Assembly (NCBI GenBank): GCA_021521415.1
Contig: JAIQDT010007660.1
Span: forward strand, 1 to 64,000
Direction: 5' to 3'
Source: Bidens hawaiensis
Lineage: Eukaryota; Streptophyta; Magnoliopsida; Asterales; Asteraceae
DNA length: 64,000 nt
The notes under the pieces were generated by a model. That model was not told the origin of the DNA. It did no database searches and saw only the letters and a program-made list of their open reading frames with translations. Each line of letters starts with the position of its first letter. Within the stretch, counting starts at the first letter, position 1. The position numbers were made by a program, and so were the translations under genes. Below are positions 21,221 to 33,961 of this stretch, piece by piece.

Positions 21221-21675
21221 CTAGCTTTTATCCCCCGTATTACTGGGTTGTTTTACATTATTCGTTTATAATATTTATATATAATTTTGAATTTTAATTT
21301 TATTTATTGCAAGGAAGTTAATTATATATTTAGGATTTGAAGATAAAAGGGGTTCACAAATAAATAAGATGCTATAAACTGGTTTAAAGGCTATCTGGGT
21401 TTAGTGAGACCCATGATCCGCTTATTTTTTTTACTATAAAACTGTTTTTTCGTTATAAATAATATTTTTTTTAAAGATCGGATATTAATTTTTAGTATAT
21501 TCATCTTTTATAAGATTTTCATATCAAATATTTGGTGAGATTAATTTTTCATTTAATTAGATGTTATAACCCGTTTAAGGCTATTTGGGTTTGGTGATGC
21601 CCCTACACGTGAATTCGGGTCAAATGCAATATGACAGCTTTTAAAAGTTTCGTTTATATATATTTAATATTAAGA
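21221..21675 (-). mobile_element. Short non-autonomous Helitron
   Basis: On the minus strand it begins TCTTAATATTAAATATATAT after A and ends with a hairpin (CCAGTAATACGGGGG-like) and AAAAGCTAG before T. Insertion is between A and T on both sides, as Helitrons do. It is the monomer form of the family present as dimers at 48870-50815. It has no coding sequence. Confidence 0.7.
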
Positions 21676-22563
21676 TTTTGTGCCCTCATAAAACCGTAGC
21701 CAGCCGGGTGTCCGGCTTACCATGCTTGGGGCCACCGGCCAATATACCACAGCCTATCGGCACCACCTCCACCACCCCTACAGTTCATCAACGCGTGCAA
21801 TCATCACCACCACAACCATGTACACTGCCGCATCTGCCAAGGTGATGACGAGATATTATGGGTGGCTAGTAATATGGTGGTGGGCTGAGATAATATGGTG
21901 CTGTGGTGGCCGATGCGGTATAAAAAAACTGGTGGTCGGTGGTTGAGGAATAATAACTATGGAGTATGCCAGGCTGCCAACGGTAGTATCTTAATTAGTA
22001 TGTGCATATGCATATATCACTTCACTATTAATCATCGAAAAAGAAAATTGGTATGCATGTATGAATCACTTACTAGTTGAGGTGACAAGATCGCCAGATA
22101 GTGGGAAGAAGCACCGAACGAGTGTTTCCAGTTTTTGGTTACGTCCTTTTAAACTAATTGAGTCATTGGCCTTTTCTGTCTCGTTATCATGTGGGGGTAG
22201 TACGTTTTGTGTTCATCTAATTCACACGCGTCCCCTAATATGTTTGTTATTTAATTAATGCAAACATAAGTAAAATGTGTGACGTTAAAAATACTTTCTT
22301 TCTCTAAATGGATTAGAATTGGATAGTAAAAAAAGTTATTGCATGAGTACAGAAATGAAAATTTAGACAACTAAGACAAGTGAGTGTGGAAACCACATAC
22401 CACCCATTGTGATGAGATGGTTGTAACGATGGAGTTTTTGCGGGGAGGGAGAAGCATTACTACGTAAAGATATCATGCTACGTGAAGGTAACAGAGGAAA
22501 AGGGGTGATAACAGCTAGCGAGGGTTTAACGAGATGTGGAGGTTAGTAGGGAGGAAACTAAGG

Positions 22564-22739
22564 TGCTGTTTGTTTTTCTGAAAAAGGTCTGCGCAGGCTT
22601 TTTTGTCTGCGCTGGGCAGTGACATCTGCAGACTATTTGTTTTCTCGAATACGTTTCATTAAAAAAACATATGCGCAAACTCTTCTTGGTGCAAACTTGG
22701 TCCATCCACTTCTGAGATCTACTAAGGTCTGCAAAAGGT
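22564..22739. mobile_element. MITE-like fragment
   Basis: AGGTGCTGTTTGTTTTTCTG is a start typical of small hAT- or Harbinger-type MITEs that show homology to inserted 'GTTTG' ends. The sequence is cut off at 22740 by the CACTA terminus; no opposite end was found. Confidence 0.3.
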
Positions 22740-24070
22740 CACTACTACATAAAAACAAGTCTTTTACATCGGTTTTAAGCACAATTAAAGCGATTCAATG
22801 CCCGCTTTAAATATATGTGTTTTAAAAGGCTAAGACCGTTCTAAATAGTAAAGTAGAACCGTTTTAAAAGATCTTTCAGAAAAGGAAAGAAAAAGCCATA
22901 TACAACGGTTCAATTATTAGCAAAAACAACATTCCTATGTGATCAAATACACGGCTTAATTATTCAAAAACAACATTCCTATGTGATCAAATACAACAGA
23001 TTAATTATTCAAATACAACGCTTAATTATTATAATGTTATCGAATGCAGCGGTTCTATGTGATCAAATACAACGCTTAATTGATCAAATACAACGCTTAA
23101 TTATTATCAAGTACACGGGTCTAATGTTATTAAATGTAGCGGTTTGTATATAAAAAAACAGGATATTCAAAAAGCAAGCATAATCATACATAAGGATATT
23201 AAAAACCAATATATTTAAAGCAGCAACTAGAATTCATGCATCTGTGTTTCTACATCAGGAAAACAATCCATAACCAAAACATTAAACACCATTAACCATA
23301 TAATATTTCTACATAGTTCATAGTTCAACATTGTGATCACAAACAAGAGCTGCTTTGATGAGACCATGGGAACCGATAAGAACTACTGAAAGCTAAATCA
23401 GTGAAGATACTTCTATCCTTGAATGAATGTAAAATCCCGACCATAACTATACAAAATAAAAGTTTAAAAAAAAGTCAAAATTTTAGCATTAATACTTAAA
23501 AAAAAACTTAAAGTTACACTTCAAATAACTGACCTAATGTGGAGCCAAATTCAATCGATGTTAATAGTTTTCATAAATTTCTCTAATGCATCTTCAACAA
23601 ATTGGTCAATTTCATATTGAATAAGGGCCCTTGTAGTATGCATTATCTATAACATATAAAAGTTAGCTTACAAAAAATATATATATATATATGTATGTAT
23701 ACACACTATGTATGTATGTATGTGTGTGTGTATATATATATAATGCACAAGTATGTGTTTGTGTGTGTGTGATAGAAGTGTATAAAATATACTCACGATT
23801 TTCTCTTTGCAACGAATCACAATATCATGCATGGCCTTCATTACATAGCATCCATATTCCCATCCGCTAGATTATTGATAACACTAAAACATTTAATTAA
23901 CAAATAATCATTTAAACAAAATACAGAAGAAAAAAATACCATAAGAAAGATAAAATGTAAACATACATGAACCATTTTCTATTTAAGGCCCTCTCTCGTA
24001 GCTTTTTCAATCAATTTAATAATATAATAAGACTCCGTATTTTTTCCTTTTTTAATTGAGTCAATAATGT
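22740..24070 (-). mobile_element. CACTA transposon remnant with Ulp1-like protease tail
   Basis: The left end is CACTACTACATAAAAACAAG, the terminal inverted repeat style of plant CACTA (En/Spm) elements. Repeats of TATGTGATCAAATACAACGC type at 22890-23150 fit their subterminal repeats. On the minus strand, SGWEYGCYVMKAMHDIVIR (about 23815-23875) matches the Cys-containing end of the Ulp1-like peptidase domain carried by many plant CACTA elements (family pattern ECGYYVMKYMHDIV). ALIQYEIDQFVEDALEKF follows near 23570-23630. The gene is broken by stops, and the other terminus was not found before the GC-rich tract at 24085. Confidence 0.6.
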
Positions 24071-24084
24071 ATCCATAGACCTGA

Positions 24085-24293
24085 ACCAGACCTGCACGCA
24101 CGAGCATGCTGGTCAGCCCGCGCTTGCACAGCATGCTGGCCCGTGCTGGTCAGCGCTGATGAGCTGAACCGTGTAGGTGCTGGTGAGTTGTGCATGCGCT
24201 GATGTGCAGGTGTGTGTATGCTGGTTAGTACATGCACATCAGTTCACACCGTGCAAATGAGTTTTATACATAGGTTCAGTTTGGGTCAACGTT
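24085..24293. repeat. GC-rich GCATGCTGGT repeat region, left half
   Basis: Degenerate repeats of GCATGCTGGTCAGC and TGCATGCGCTGATG form a GC-rich patch. Matching text continues at 27025-27140 on the other side of the solo LTR, so both are parts of one tract. No gene is supported. Confidence 0.6.
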
Positions 24294-27024
24294 TGTAACA
24301 TTTGTTAATTTTCAAACCCGAAAACCTGATCCATTTAAAATTTTTGGTATATATATATGTATAAATACATATTCCTCAAGTTTGTTTTGTGTATTTATAT
24401 GACTTTCGAATTCATATTTGTATTCGTTTAAACGAGCCGTTTAGTCGTTTTATTGTATCCATGTTTAACGTGCATCGTTGATTTAATATTCGGAAGGGCT
24501 TACGTTTATCGCTTGTTCGTTTTCTCTTCATTTTATTCAATAAGCTTAACTTCGGGATTTAAAGTTTAAAGCGTTAAAGATTTAAACAAATTACAAACCA
24601 TTCGAGTATATTACGAACATTATCAAAGTTCGGATTCAATTCGTATATTACCTTAAATTACTAGTCTTAAAATATTAGAAAGTTCAAGGGTTCAATTTGA
24701 AAATTTAGTTTAATTTTTATTTAAATAGAATATGAAACTTGAGGGGTGAAAAGTGAAACTTTAATTTAAATTATTATATTTTAATGAAACCCAACCCCCC
24801 AGCCATCCCACCGTCCCGTTTTTCCGGTTGCTCTTTCCCGGCGACCGGAATCCACTTCCGGCGACCTTATTTCTCGCCGTAGAACGCGTCTTTGACCAAG
24901 TAAACGTTTACTTTCCTAACGACTTAATCTATCAGAGACAATCTATAATCAACAGTTAATTGCACCATAATTCCCGGTAATTCGTCAATAATAATATTAA
25001 ATTGCAATAACACATAATTAACGAGTTTACGTTTCAATTACAACTATAAATAAGATGTAAACCCCCACATAAACATGCGAAAACCATCATCCTAACCTAA
25101 AACACTCTCAAAATCGTTAATAATCCGTCGAGGGTTCGTCTCCGGCCATGACATCTTTCACCTTCAATTCATTACAGTAACAGGTGAGTAATATAAGGTT
25201 TATGTATGTTTTTCAAACCTAATCAAAAGCCCTAACCTATATTCTTCATACATGGGGCGGATTAACAGTTTTGGAACCTAGGGTTTGAATGGTGAAGAAG
25301 ATGAACTTGACTATTCATATATATATACTTATTTTCATTACTAGCCTTAGTTGATAACTAGAGCAACTGGTTGGTTTGCGAGGTCCTTAACTAGAGCAAC
25401 AGAAGGACCTGGTTTCAAAACCCGGGTCAGACTAGCATTTCATATTCTTTTTAACACTTTTTATTAAGTATAATAAATAAATTAATTAATTAAAAACCAT
25501 AATAAATCAAATAATTTTTTTTAAACCAAATAAAATTTTTATAAAATAAATATAAATTATATTTCACCATTTCCCTTACTAAACCGACTTCCAAACTCGT
25601 TAAAACGCCAATGTTAATTCATTTTTCATTAATATTGATTTGTTAACTTAAACTGTTAAAACCGTTCGTTAACTTTAACCTCGTTAATATAATATTATAC
25701 TATTATTGCATTCGTTAATCTTTATAATACACCAACGTAATCGTTTTTGATATAAAATTTGTACCCTTAAAATCCGTATCCCATAAATATTAAAGTTCAT
25801 GTATTAATAATAAATTATTAATTAAATAATATGTAAATAAGATATTTCGTTAAATCATTTAAAATTAGTTTATATCATGATTCGTTAACGTTAACTTGTC
25901 AACTTTAATTTGTTAATTTTAATTCGTTCGTTGAACTTTAATTCGTTAACTGTTAAACCATTAAACCTTGATTCGGTAATATTAATCCATAATTCGTTTT
26001 CCTTAACCTAAAAACTCGTTATCTTTTTAATTCATTAAGTTTAATTAAATAACTTAATTATAATTGTTCGATATAAATTCTCATTTAAAATCCGTACAAC
26101 GTAATATCGCAACTCTCATGTTAGTGTTAAAAGTATAATATTAAATTAATCCACGCCTTAAAATAATAAACACGTCATCTTTAACTAAATAATTAAACCG
26201 TATAATTCCGTTAGTTGGTCTTTAAATTGTTGTATTTATTATCATTTATAGTTCGAGAAGTTCAATCGTGTCGGATCCTTTAACGCATTTTCGGTTGCTT
26301 CGGTTTCGTTATCATGCCTTCGATTTATACTACAATAGTTTCTTCGAGTTCGAGGTGAGTTTCTCACAACCCCTTTTTTAAACGTTTTCATATTTTGGGG
26401 TGGCATATATATCCTACAAAACTTCAAGTATTTATGATTTTGATTACAAACTACAATTCACTATATGGACTTGTATGTTACTTGATTACTTGCTCATAAT
26501 TACTTGCTGAGTGGTTGGCTCAATAAGTATGATCATACGCTCCCCTTTGCACTCAGGTCCATTTGTATCGAGTGGAAAAGGGCCTCATTATCCGAGTACG
26601 TTGGTTGCTACCAACTGAAAAGGACCTTACTTGCGCGATTACTCGAGTACGTTGGTTGATAACAACTGGAAAGGACTTTACTTACTCGTTTATCACTTGT
26701 CCATGAATTGTATGATTTTTATTTATGTATATAAAACTGTGGGAGCTCACCAGCTATGTTCATAGCTGACTTTATTTTATACATATGTTACAGGTGTAAA
26801 GATACGAGGATGAAAGTTAGAAGACACATAGCATGCCTATAGGATATTCAAAGAACAACTTATCATTTATTTTATTTATTGTTTCAACTTGTATTATTTG
26901 ATAAACTTGTGTTACATGATGATTTAAATGAAATAATGTTATTATGGTCACCTAATAGTGTCACGTGTGTTTGAGCAATCTGTACGTCACACTCAGGCAT
27001 TTCCGCTTTAGCTGAGGTGTTACA
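24294..27024. mobile_element. Solo LTR (gypsy-type), near-perfect TSD
   Basis: The element starts TGTAACATTTGTTAATTTTC, ends TTTAGCTGAGGTGTTACA and is flanked by ACGTT / ACGCT (one mismatch). Both flanks are the same GCATGCTGGT-type repeat tract. It has no coding domain. The section 25560-26000 is a degenerate repeat of TTCGTTAACTTTAA-like units. The GGTGTTACA end is shared with other LTRs here. Length is 2.7 kb. Confidence 0.65.
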
Positions 27025-27140
27025 ACGCTCGCAAATGCAGGTCAACTCGCGCGTGCAGGTGCAGTTCAACTCGCACACGCAGGTTGGCTTTCGCACGCAG
27101 GTGCAGTTTAGATTGCACACGCATGCTGGTTAGCACGCAT
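27025..27140. repeat. GC-rich repeat region, right half
   Basis: Units of GCACACGCAGGTTGGC / GCACGCAGGTGCAGTT type follow each other with a period of about 20-24 bases. A minus-strand open stretch reads as a Cys-rich 8-residue repeat (LNCTCVRK, LNCTCTRE, LTCICERC). This is most likely a by-product of the DNA repeat. Confidence 0.6.
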
Positions 27141-27342
27141 CGATCAGTTTTATGCTTGTATTTTGGTTAAATTAATTTATGTGAACTATCTTGCTTTATG
27201 AGGTCAATTTACTTTATTTAAAAAGTTAACTGAATATAATATAATATATTCTTCAGAACGGGGGCTAATTATAATATATATGATGGTTAGTATTTGTGCA
27301 ATAACATATGTTTATAAGATCATTTTTGGCAAAAACAATTTT

Positions 27343-27741
27343 TCCCCGAGACTTGGTTCTTATGTCTTCTTCCTTTCCTTGTCGTCACACGATCAAACCC
27401 TAACCGAAAAAACTTTTTCTTCTTCCTCCCTTGCTGGAACAGCTGCGATCGGAAGTTCTGCTGCAGCCCTAGGGTTTTTATTTTTTTATATAATATAATA
27501 TAATATGGTCTTGGGCCTCCATGATGCATACGGGTCGGGCCTTGAGCTTTGTCTTGAACTTGTATGCGTAAAAGGGCTCGTAAAATGCTCGAAAAGTCCC
27601 GGTTTCTTCCTTTCTTTCACCCAAAACCTACAAGGTTATTAAACTTACGTAAAACCTATATAAAACGAGTAAAAACACATAAAATATAATATATTACGTA
27701 GATAAAAGGTGCGGAAAATACGTGTGTTTTACAACACATCA
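27343..27741. mobile_element. Truncated LTR, same family as 1567-3360
   Basis: The sequence from CCGAGACTTGGTTC to TTTACAACACATCA is closely similar to the right third of the element at 1567-3360, including the shared block GGTCTTGGGCCTCCATGATG. The left part of the family is absent, so this copy is truncated or chimeric. No TSD could be assigned. Confidence 0.7.
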
Positions 27742-28617
27742 ACGGTCGTGGTGAGGTTGGAAGCTTCTATTTTGTCTTACCTTTTGTACTTTCAACATGG
27801 GTGTGTTGAGAGTCAACATGTCCAGTATTAAGCTTCAATTTCTTTTATTTTGTCTTTTTCTCTTGTATTTTCAACATGTGGGTGTTTTGCTGCCAACATG
27901 GCCATGTTATGACATTTGAATTTTACCTTTTCCTCGTATGCTTGTAGCATGGCCATGCTTTGCTTCAACATGGGGTATGTTGATTCAAAGTTTTCTTCGT
28001 TTTTCTTCGTATATCAACTTGTTTTATTCTTTAAGGCTATATTTACCTAGGGATAGAAATTATAAACATTAGTGATTATTTATTCTAATATAATTGTTGA
28101 TATTATACCGAATTGAAGATATTTGAGTGCTGAAAAGATGTATAATTTTATATGCTCTGTAGCTACAAGAGACCAAGCCCGAGGAACCCCGTCAAAAACA
28201 ATAACGACTCCTTATAGCACATTGAACTTCTCCTAGTTGGACGACAAACTTGCTTCTCACGATTAAGGAACAAAAGCACCAATTGCAAATGAAAAGAAAG
28301 TGGAAAAAAGATTTTAGGTTCCCCGAGAAAGACCTCTCTCATTTGAGGACCATGCGTTTTTGAAGCTAGGAAACAACAAATTCGAGCTAAATATCTCAAC
28401 CAGTATTAATTTATTATTAGGTTAAATCTTATTTTATGTTTATATACAAGTTTAAATTAGGTTTGTATTTTTCTGGGTTTATTTTTTAGTTCTTTAAATG
28501 TTATGTAATTTTTTATAAACTTGGCTTTTATTTTTCTATGTTTATTTTGCAATTACTTTAAATGCAAAAAAATAAAGCAAAATAAATAAATGATTAAGTA
28601 ATGAGTCTGTGTGTGTG
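27742..28617. other. Spacer, no supported gene
   Basis: A repeated phrase (TCAACATG, CCAACATGG, GTAGCATGGCCATG) with short CATG-centred dyads occurs at 27790-27980. A minus-strand open stretch at 28163-28399 has no recognisable domain. Nothing else is seen. Confidence 0.4.
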
Positions 28618-28638
28618 TGGGGGGGGGGGGGGGGGGGG
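28606..28638. repeat. (GT)n followed by a 20-base G run
   Basis: A TGTGTGTG tract runs directly into 20 consecutive guanines (28619-28638). Such a homopolymer is rare in plant DNA and could form stacked G structures. Its exact length is easily misread by sequencing. Confidence 0.85.
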
Positions 28639-31600
28639 TTTGCCATATGCCATTCTTTGGGTGTTTTTGGAAAAAAAAATGGAACCCCCTATTTACATGC
28701 CAAAGGCGTGGTGTTGATGCGACATAATAGAGACCCTAGAGACTTCATTTCATATCACCCAGCCTAAATGCTATGCGTTGGAGATGGTGGTGTTCCATAC
28801 CAAAAGACATCCACAAATCTCCACCTCACTATTCTTATTATCACCTATTTTTATATCCATAAATTAAATTACTTTATGTTATTTTCTTGATATTTCGTAT
28901 GTGTTGAATTAAATTAAAGAAATAAATATTTTCTTGTCTTCTTAATGAATACCACAAAACAAAATGTTTTAACCTTTTCGTTGCTGTTTCCTTTTGTTTT
29001 TCTAAAATATGTTTTTGTAATTAAATAAGCGGGCAACAATATAGAAATTGTTTTCTTAGAATAAAAGTACATTTATTGTGGTCCATAGCAAGAAAGCAAT
29101 TGCCATGTTAATTTAATTATTATTGTTGAAAAAGAACAATTGCCATGTGAAAGTCCACTTTGTATATGCAAACTTCATCCCCGAACGGTAGCCAAAAACC
29201 AACCCCACCTCGCTAAAGTCCGGCACTCTTCCGTCTGCTTGTGTCCAGCTAGATCCGGATGGTGTCACATATTCACCGTCGTCTTATTGGGATCTAACGT
29301 ATATCTATTCAAACCGTGTGTTTGGCCTAGCAATATTTGCTACCTTAAAAATTATTTTCTTTAATTGCATTAGCATTCCCCTAATCTGAACTTTTATTGC
29401 GTACGGTTACCGAACATTGATGATATGGAAATAGAAAAGTTGGAAAGTTAAGAAGAGAGAAGTTAGCTATATACTATAGATAAATATTGAATGTTGGTGT
29501 CACAAGTTGTAACTAACTGTTTTTCAAGATTTAGGAAATATAGTTGATAACTTTATAGAAATTGAACGTGTAGTATGTTGGCTGGTGTTAAATTAGTTAA
29601 GGCTTTGTGCGCCTCTTTTCCCAATTTCGAAGCCCGTATTCAATTTTCTTCTGTAGTCAAACTTTAACTAATTTTAATCTTATTATTTTCATTGTTGTGG
29701 GCCCCTAATTGTTAACATTGTAATTTGATTTAGGTTTTTTTTTACTAATTTTGCGTGAAGCACATAATTCATTTTCTTAATATTGTAATTTGCTTTTTTT
29801 TTTTAATTTATTTGTTTATTTGTTTTAAATATTTGAGTTTATTCCAAAAACGATAATGAATATATCCATCACCGGTCAACTTCACGTCGAATCATAGTTG
29901 CAATGTCTGGGTTTTACCAATCGAATAAAAATCGATTTCGATATTTTTTATGTACCATAAGGTATAGAGTGCCGCTACTATTATTGGCGTGGGTTTAATG
30001 CGGGTACCACAATAAACTTAATCGATAAAGACCAAATTCGTGTCGCCGTTTTGGACGTTTATATATTTATCCTTTTGATTTAGTGTTGGTGACGTAATAA
30101 ACTTAACCGTTACAGACCGAATCCGTATTGTTGTGCCACTGAAACGCGGTGGGTTTTAACCTGGTTATATTATGAAAAGATAGGATGTGACGAAATAAGA
30201 GGCACATGCTGTCATTTGATTGAAAGTTTCACAGTCATGCTAAGTGGCGCTGTATCTTTGAGCAGCTAGTCAAATAATTGAGTGGTCCTTGTTAAATGTC
30301 GTTGTTCATGTTTTTTTTTGATATTTGTTTTTGTTTTTGTATTGAATTGTATTGTATCGTATACACACCAACAGAAACGTAAACAAATTGTAACCAAGAA
30401 CACATAGTAAAAACTCCAAACGACACTAATTCAAAAACATCAAAAGTTGGAAGCTTGATTGAATGTCTAATAGGTATAATAATCGATGTAAAGAAAACTA
30501 AGGGCGCATTTGGTTCACGGAATACTTAGGAATATAGTTGAATTGGAATTAACTCTATCCAAAATCGTGTTTGGTTGGTCTAGAAAAAATTTAGTGAAAT
30601 TCATTCCAATGAAATCCCTCAATCAATGGATTTTAACATTCCTTCACTTAAATAAAGGACTTTTTAACATTCCAACGGAGCGTCTATATATACGTTACTA
30701 AAATGCTCTCTCAATTCCATTGAACTAAATTAATTTCTGGTGTCATATTTCTATTTATTGAAACTCGGAAACCACTGAAATCCTTTGAATAATTTAAATA
30801 TTCTTTTCGGAATATCCAAGTCATTGAAATCATACTTAAAATAAATCCACTATCCAAATCAGTTGAAGTTAATTGTATTGTATCGATCCCAGGAAGGCAA
30901 ATCATTGAAATTAATATTATCAATTTGTAGTATCCAAATTAAGTTGAACGATTCAAAAATCTACTTCGTTTGATCGATTTGAATTTGCAACAGTCCATCG
31001 ATTGCCATCTCCAATAGTCGAACGATTGGCGAAGCTGGTTTCTTGAACACGACAAATAACCAAAAATAGTTGATTGAGAAAACCAAGGAATGAAAAGGAG
31101 AATAAAAAAAAGACACTATACAGCATTAAAAAAAGGTTCCAACGAATCAAATAGGGGTGCTCGTTATCAAGAAATCAAATAGAAGAACAATAAGCAGTCA
31201 AAAAGTCTAGTTTAGAAGATGAAGACTCGGAGAAACTTGTTCTGAGAGTATTTTTAGGGAAGATAAGAAATGGGAGAGTGGATGTTAAAAAGGGTAACTT
31301 AGTAATTTTAAGTTTTTTAAATTGCAATTAATACCAACAAAACATTTTTATAATTCTTGATGGAATTAATTCCAAATCCTACAAATGCAAAACCATGAAT
31401 ATTAACTCCATTTTCACATAAGATTTTCTTCCCTAAAAAACTGTGTGGTCAGAATTTTACGCTGGAAAAACATGGGTGTGAGACGCTGAAGATGAAGTAC
31501 GAGGGAGGTTGAAGAAGAAGTGGCGTATGGGTCCAGTTATTATATATTTAAAAATTCAAAAGGTGTTACTTTTTAGTTAAAAAGTCACTGACATTAAATC

Positions 31601-32090
31601 CCACATCACCATTAACAACTTATTTGTAAAGAAAAGTTGTCCGATTAGCATTGTAATTTGTTAAATAGGTAAAAAAAATGGTACAATATTAAAACTTTGT
31701 TAGAGCATTTTCATCCAACCCTTTATATTATGTGAAGCGTGTTTTTATAATTTAGAGAGTAATTCAGGTTGTTGTGAGTGAAGAGTTTTTATATTTTAGA
31801 AAAAGTAATGATTTTTCTGTATATTTGAAAAGTTACTGTTCATCCCCTATAAATTTTTAATATATTTTGAAAATGGTTGTGAGTGAAGGAAAGAGAAAAA
31901 TATAATGATAAAAGGTATAAAAAGTATTATTTAATGAAAATAAAGAGATAAAATAAAGTGAGTTTTAGTATAATTTTTGGTTTGAAGATAGGAAATGGGA
32001 TGAGAATGCTCTTATAACCCTATAGAAAGAGTTTAACAAATTTTAAGCACAAAATGGGGGCACAGAGGTCATTCTAGCATTTAATCTCAC
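28639..32090. other. Long AT-rich spacer
   Basis: No gene is supported. Short open stretches at 29140-29364 (plus) and 30510-30701 (plus) have no recognisable domain. Near 30008-30135 a phrase (AATAAACTTAATCGATAAAG and AATAAACTTAACCGTTACAG) repeats about 86 bases apart; this text resembles parts of the Helitron at 33962-34570. At 30505 GGGCGCATTTGGTTCACGG looks like a MITE start, but no matching end was found. Confidence 0.4.
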
Positions 32091-32094
32091 ATGT

Positions 32095-33250
32095 ATTTGA
32101 CGTAGATGTCGTGGTCTAATCAAAAACAATTATTTTAATTCACTTAAATACTTGTAACTAGTACGGGTAAGTAAGGTCGTCTCCTCAGAGAATCAAGAAA
32201 AGTGCAAATAGTTTTATGATTTTTAACTAATTAATTAACCTAAGTGGACATACGATGTCAAACGGGCTGAAAGATTAATTTTTAAAGCAACACGATTACT
32301 TTGGAATTTGTAAACAATAATAATAAGAGATATTCACTCTAGGTTCGGGTAATGTGATATTCAACTTAATCGCAGATTCAACTGACTTGATTGCTCAGTA
32401 ATTACCAGACCTATTAGTTTGTTTGTGATAACAAACGATACTTGACCGAATTGTTACAATTGAACTTAGTCTATCTAATTACCAGTTTATGTTATGAAGA
32501 CCAATTAGGATGCAATAACCAATCATTATTAGTTCAATGACACAAGAGACTAACCCTAAATGTTGATGATCGAACACAACCAAACAAGTGATGCGATAAT
32601 CAATAATCAAGCACACAAACAGTTTAAACAATCAAAGCAATAATCGAGCAAGATCAAACCATAAATTTATTCAAACTCTTAAAACATGAGGCACAATGAA
32701 TCTGGTCAGAAGTTAAAATACACAAAACCCTAACCTAGAATAAACACGGAAGTTTAGCCAAGTGTCGACATATCGTTTAAACAACTTATCTTAAAGAACA
32801 TATGATGAATTGCTGAACCCGAAAGCCTCGGGATGATGGAAATTTGTCCTAGGTCTCTTCTTCAGCCTCTGAACAAGTGGTATGATGAATGGGGGCTTAA
32901 AATCGTTTATATAATGATCAGGGTTAATTTTCTTCGTTTAAGGCGGTTCGCGTCGCGCGAACCGGTAACGGGCTTGTCCTTCACATAGCGCGAAGGACAA
33001 AATAGTCAGTGTCTGATTTGAACTGACGCGAACCACATCTTAACTTCCTTCGCGTCGCGCGAAGGACAAAAGAGACAGCCAAACTATTTTTCTTTCTTTA
33101 TTTCTGCATCATGAAACGTGCCATCCCAATCCTGCACTTCTAATCCTTCATTCCAAGCTCGTAAATCAACTCATTAAGCATCCATAACATCAAATGTCCT
33201 AAAACACATAAATATGCTTGAAGTACCAATGTTCATTCATTTATTTAACT
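32095..33250. mobile_element. LTR-like segment with GC-rich palindromes
   Basis: The phrase CTAGTACGGGTAAGTAAGGT followed by CGTCTCCTCAGAGAATC parallels a phrase in the element at 1567-3360 (CGATCGCAAGTAGTATAGAC...), both typical of gypsy-type LTR or leader sequence. It has no coding sequence. Ends and TSD were not found, so limits are approximate. Palindromes at 32945-33065 are listed separately. Confidence 0.4.
32945..33065. repeat. Three GC-rich hairpins
   Basis: GGTTCGCG-TCG-CGCGAACC lies at 32945-32963, GTCCTTC...GAAGGAC with a nine-base spacer at 32976-32998, and CCTTCGCG-TCG-CGCGAAGG at 33047-33065. The first and last share the TTCGCG/CGCGAA core, while the outer two base pairs are exchanged on both arms (GG/CC to CC/GG). 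The solo LTR at 14350-16183 has two TTCGCG-TAT-CGCGAA versions. Confidence 0.8.
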
Positions 33251-33961
33251 AATTTTAACTAATTAATATAATATTATACATAGCTTTTACCCAACCATCG
33301 GTATTTCATTTTTCTTTCAAAAAAGTTATAAACATGTCCCCTCAACTTTAATCAACTTTTACAAATTTAAAAAATAGTTATAACTTTGTCCTTCATCTTT
33401 TAACTATCTATTCTTTATAATTTTACTTTTAACCCAAATACCCCCATGATTTTTAAACGGTCATAACCTTTTTATATGTTAATACTTTTTAAAGAAAACT
33501 GCACCATAAAAACGAGTGTTTAATTCTTTTTAATTTGAGTATGATATTGTCATAGTTTCTTTTCAGTTAAAAAATTAAAATTTTATATATAGGTGTTTGC
33601 CGTTCGGTTTTGATGATTTTAAATTAAACCATGAGCCAAGCCATTAGTAGCAGTTTTTGGTCACTGAAAACCTAGACCGTTGAAAATTGAAACTCGACAA
33701 AACCAAACAATTAACAATGATTAGGTTTCGTTTTTGCTTGTACGTCGACATTAATGGTTTCACGGTTACAAACGAAACAACGAGAACCCATGAATCTATA
33801 ACGTGATTACTAATGCCTGTATTTCACGCTGCATTGTGCGGGCACCCGTTTAGTATATAAATAACTGCAAAGATCATGCATTCGTTTGATTCAAAACAAC
33901 CTACACGTGAGGATAATGGACGAGTTAAAACGCGTCAAATAGTGCTAATTTTTATGGTTAA
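33251..33961. other. Spacer, no supported gene
   Basis: AT-rich sequence with no recognisable coding or element ends before the Helitron terminus at 33962. Confidence 0.4.

Noticed and set aside
26884..27120. Cys-rich repeat peptide on the minus strand
   Set aside because: Period matches a GC-rich DNA repeat; no signal peptide or start context. Kept only as a repeat.
29140..29364. Plus-strand 74-codon frame with several Cys
   Set aside because: No domain recognised and no supporting signals.
30505..31480. Possible MITE starting GGGCGCATTTGGTTCACGG
   Set aside because: The expected inverted end (ACCAAATGCGCC-like) was not found downstream.
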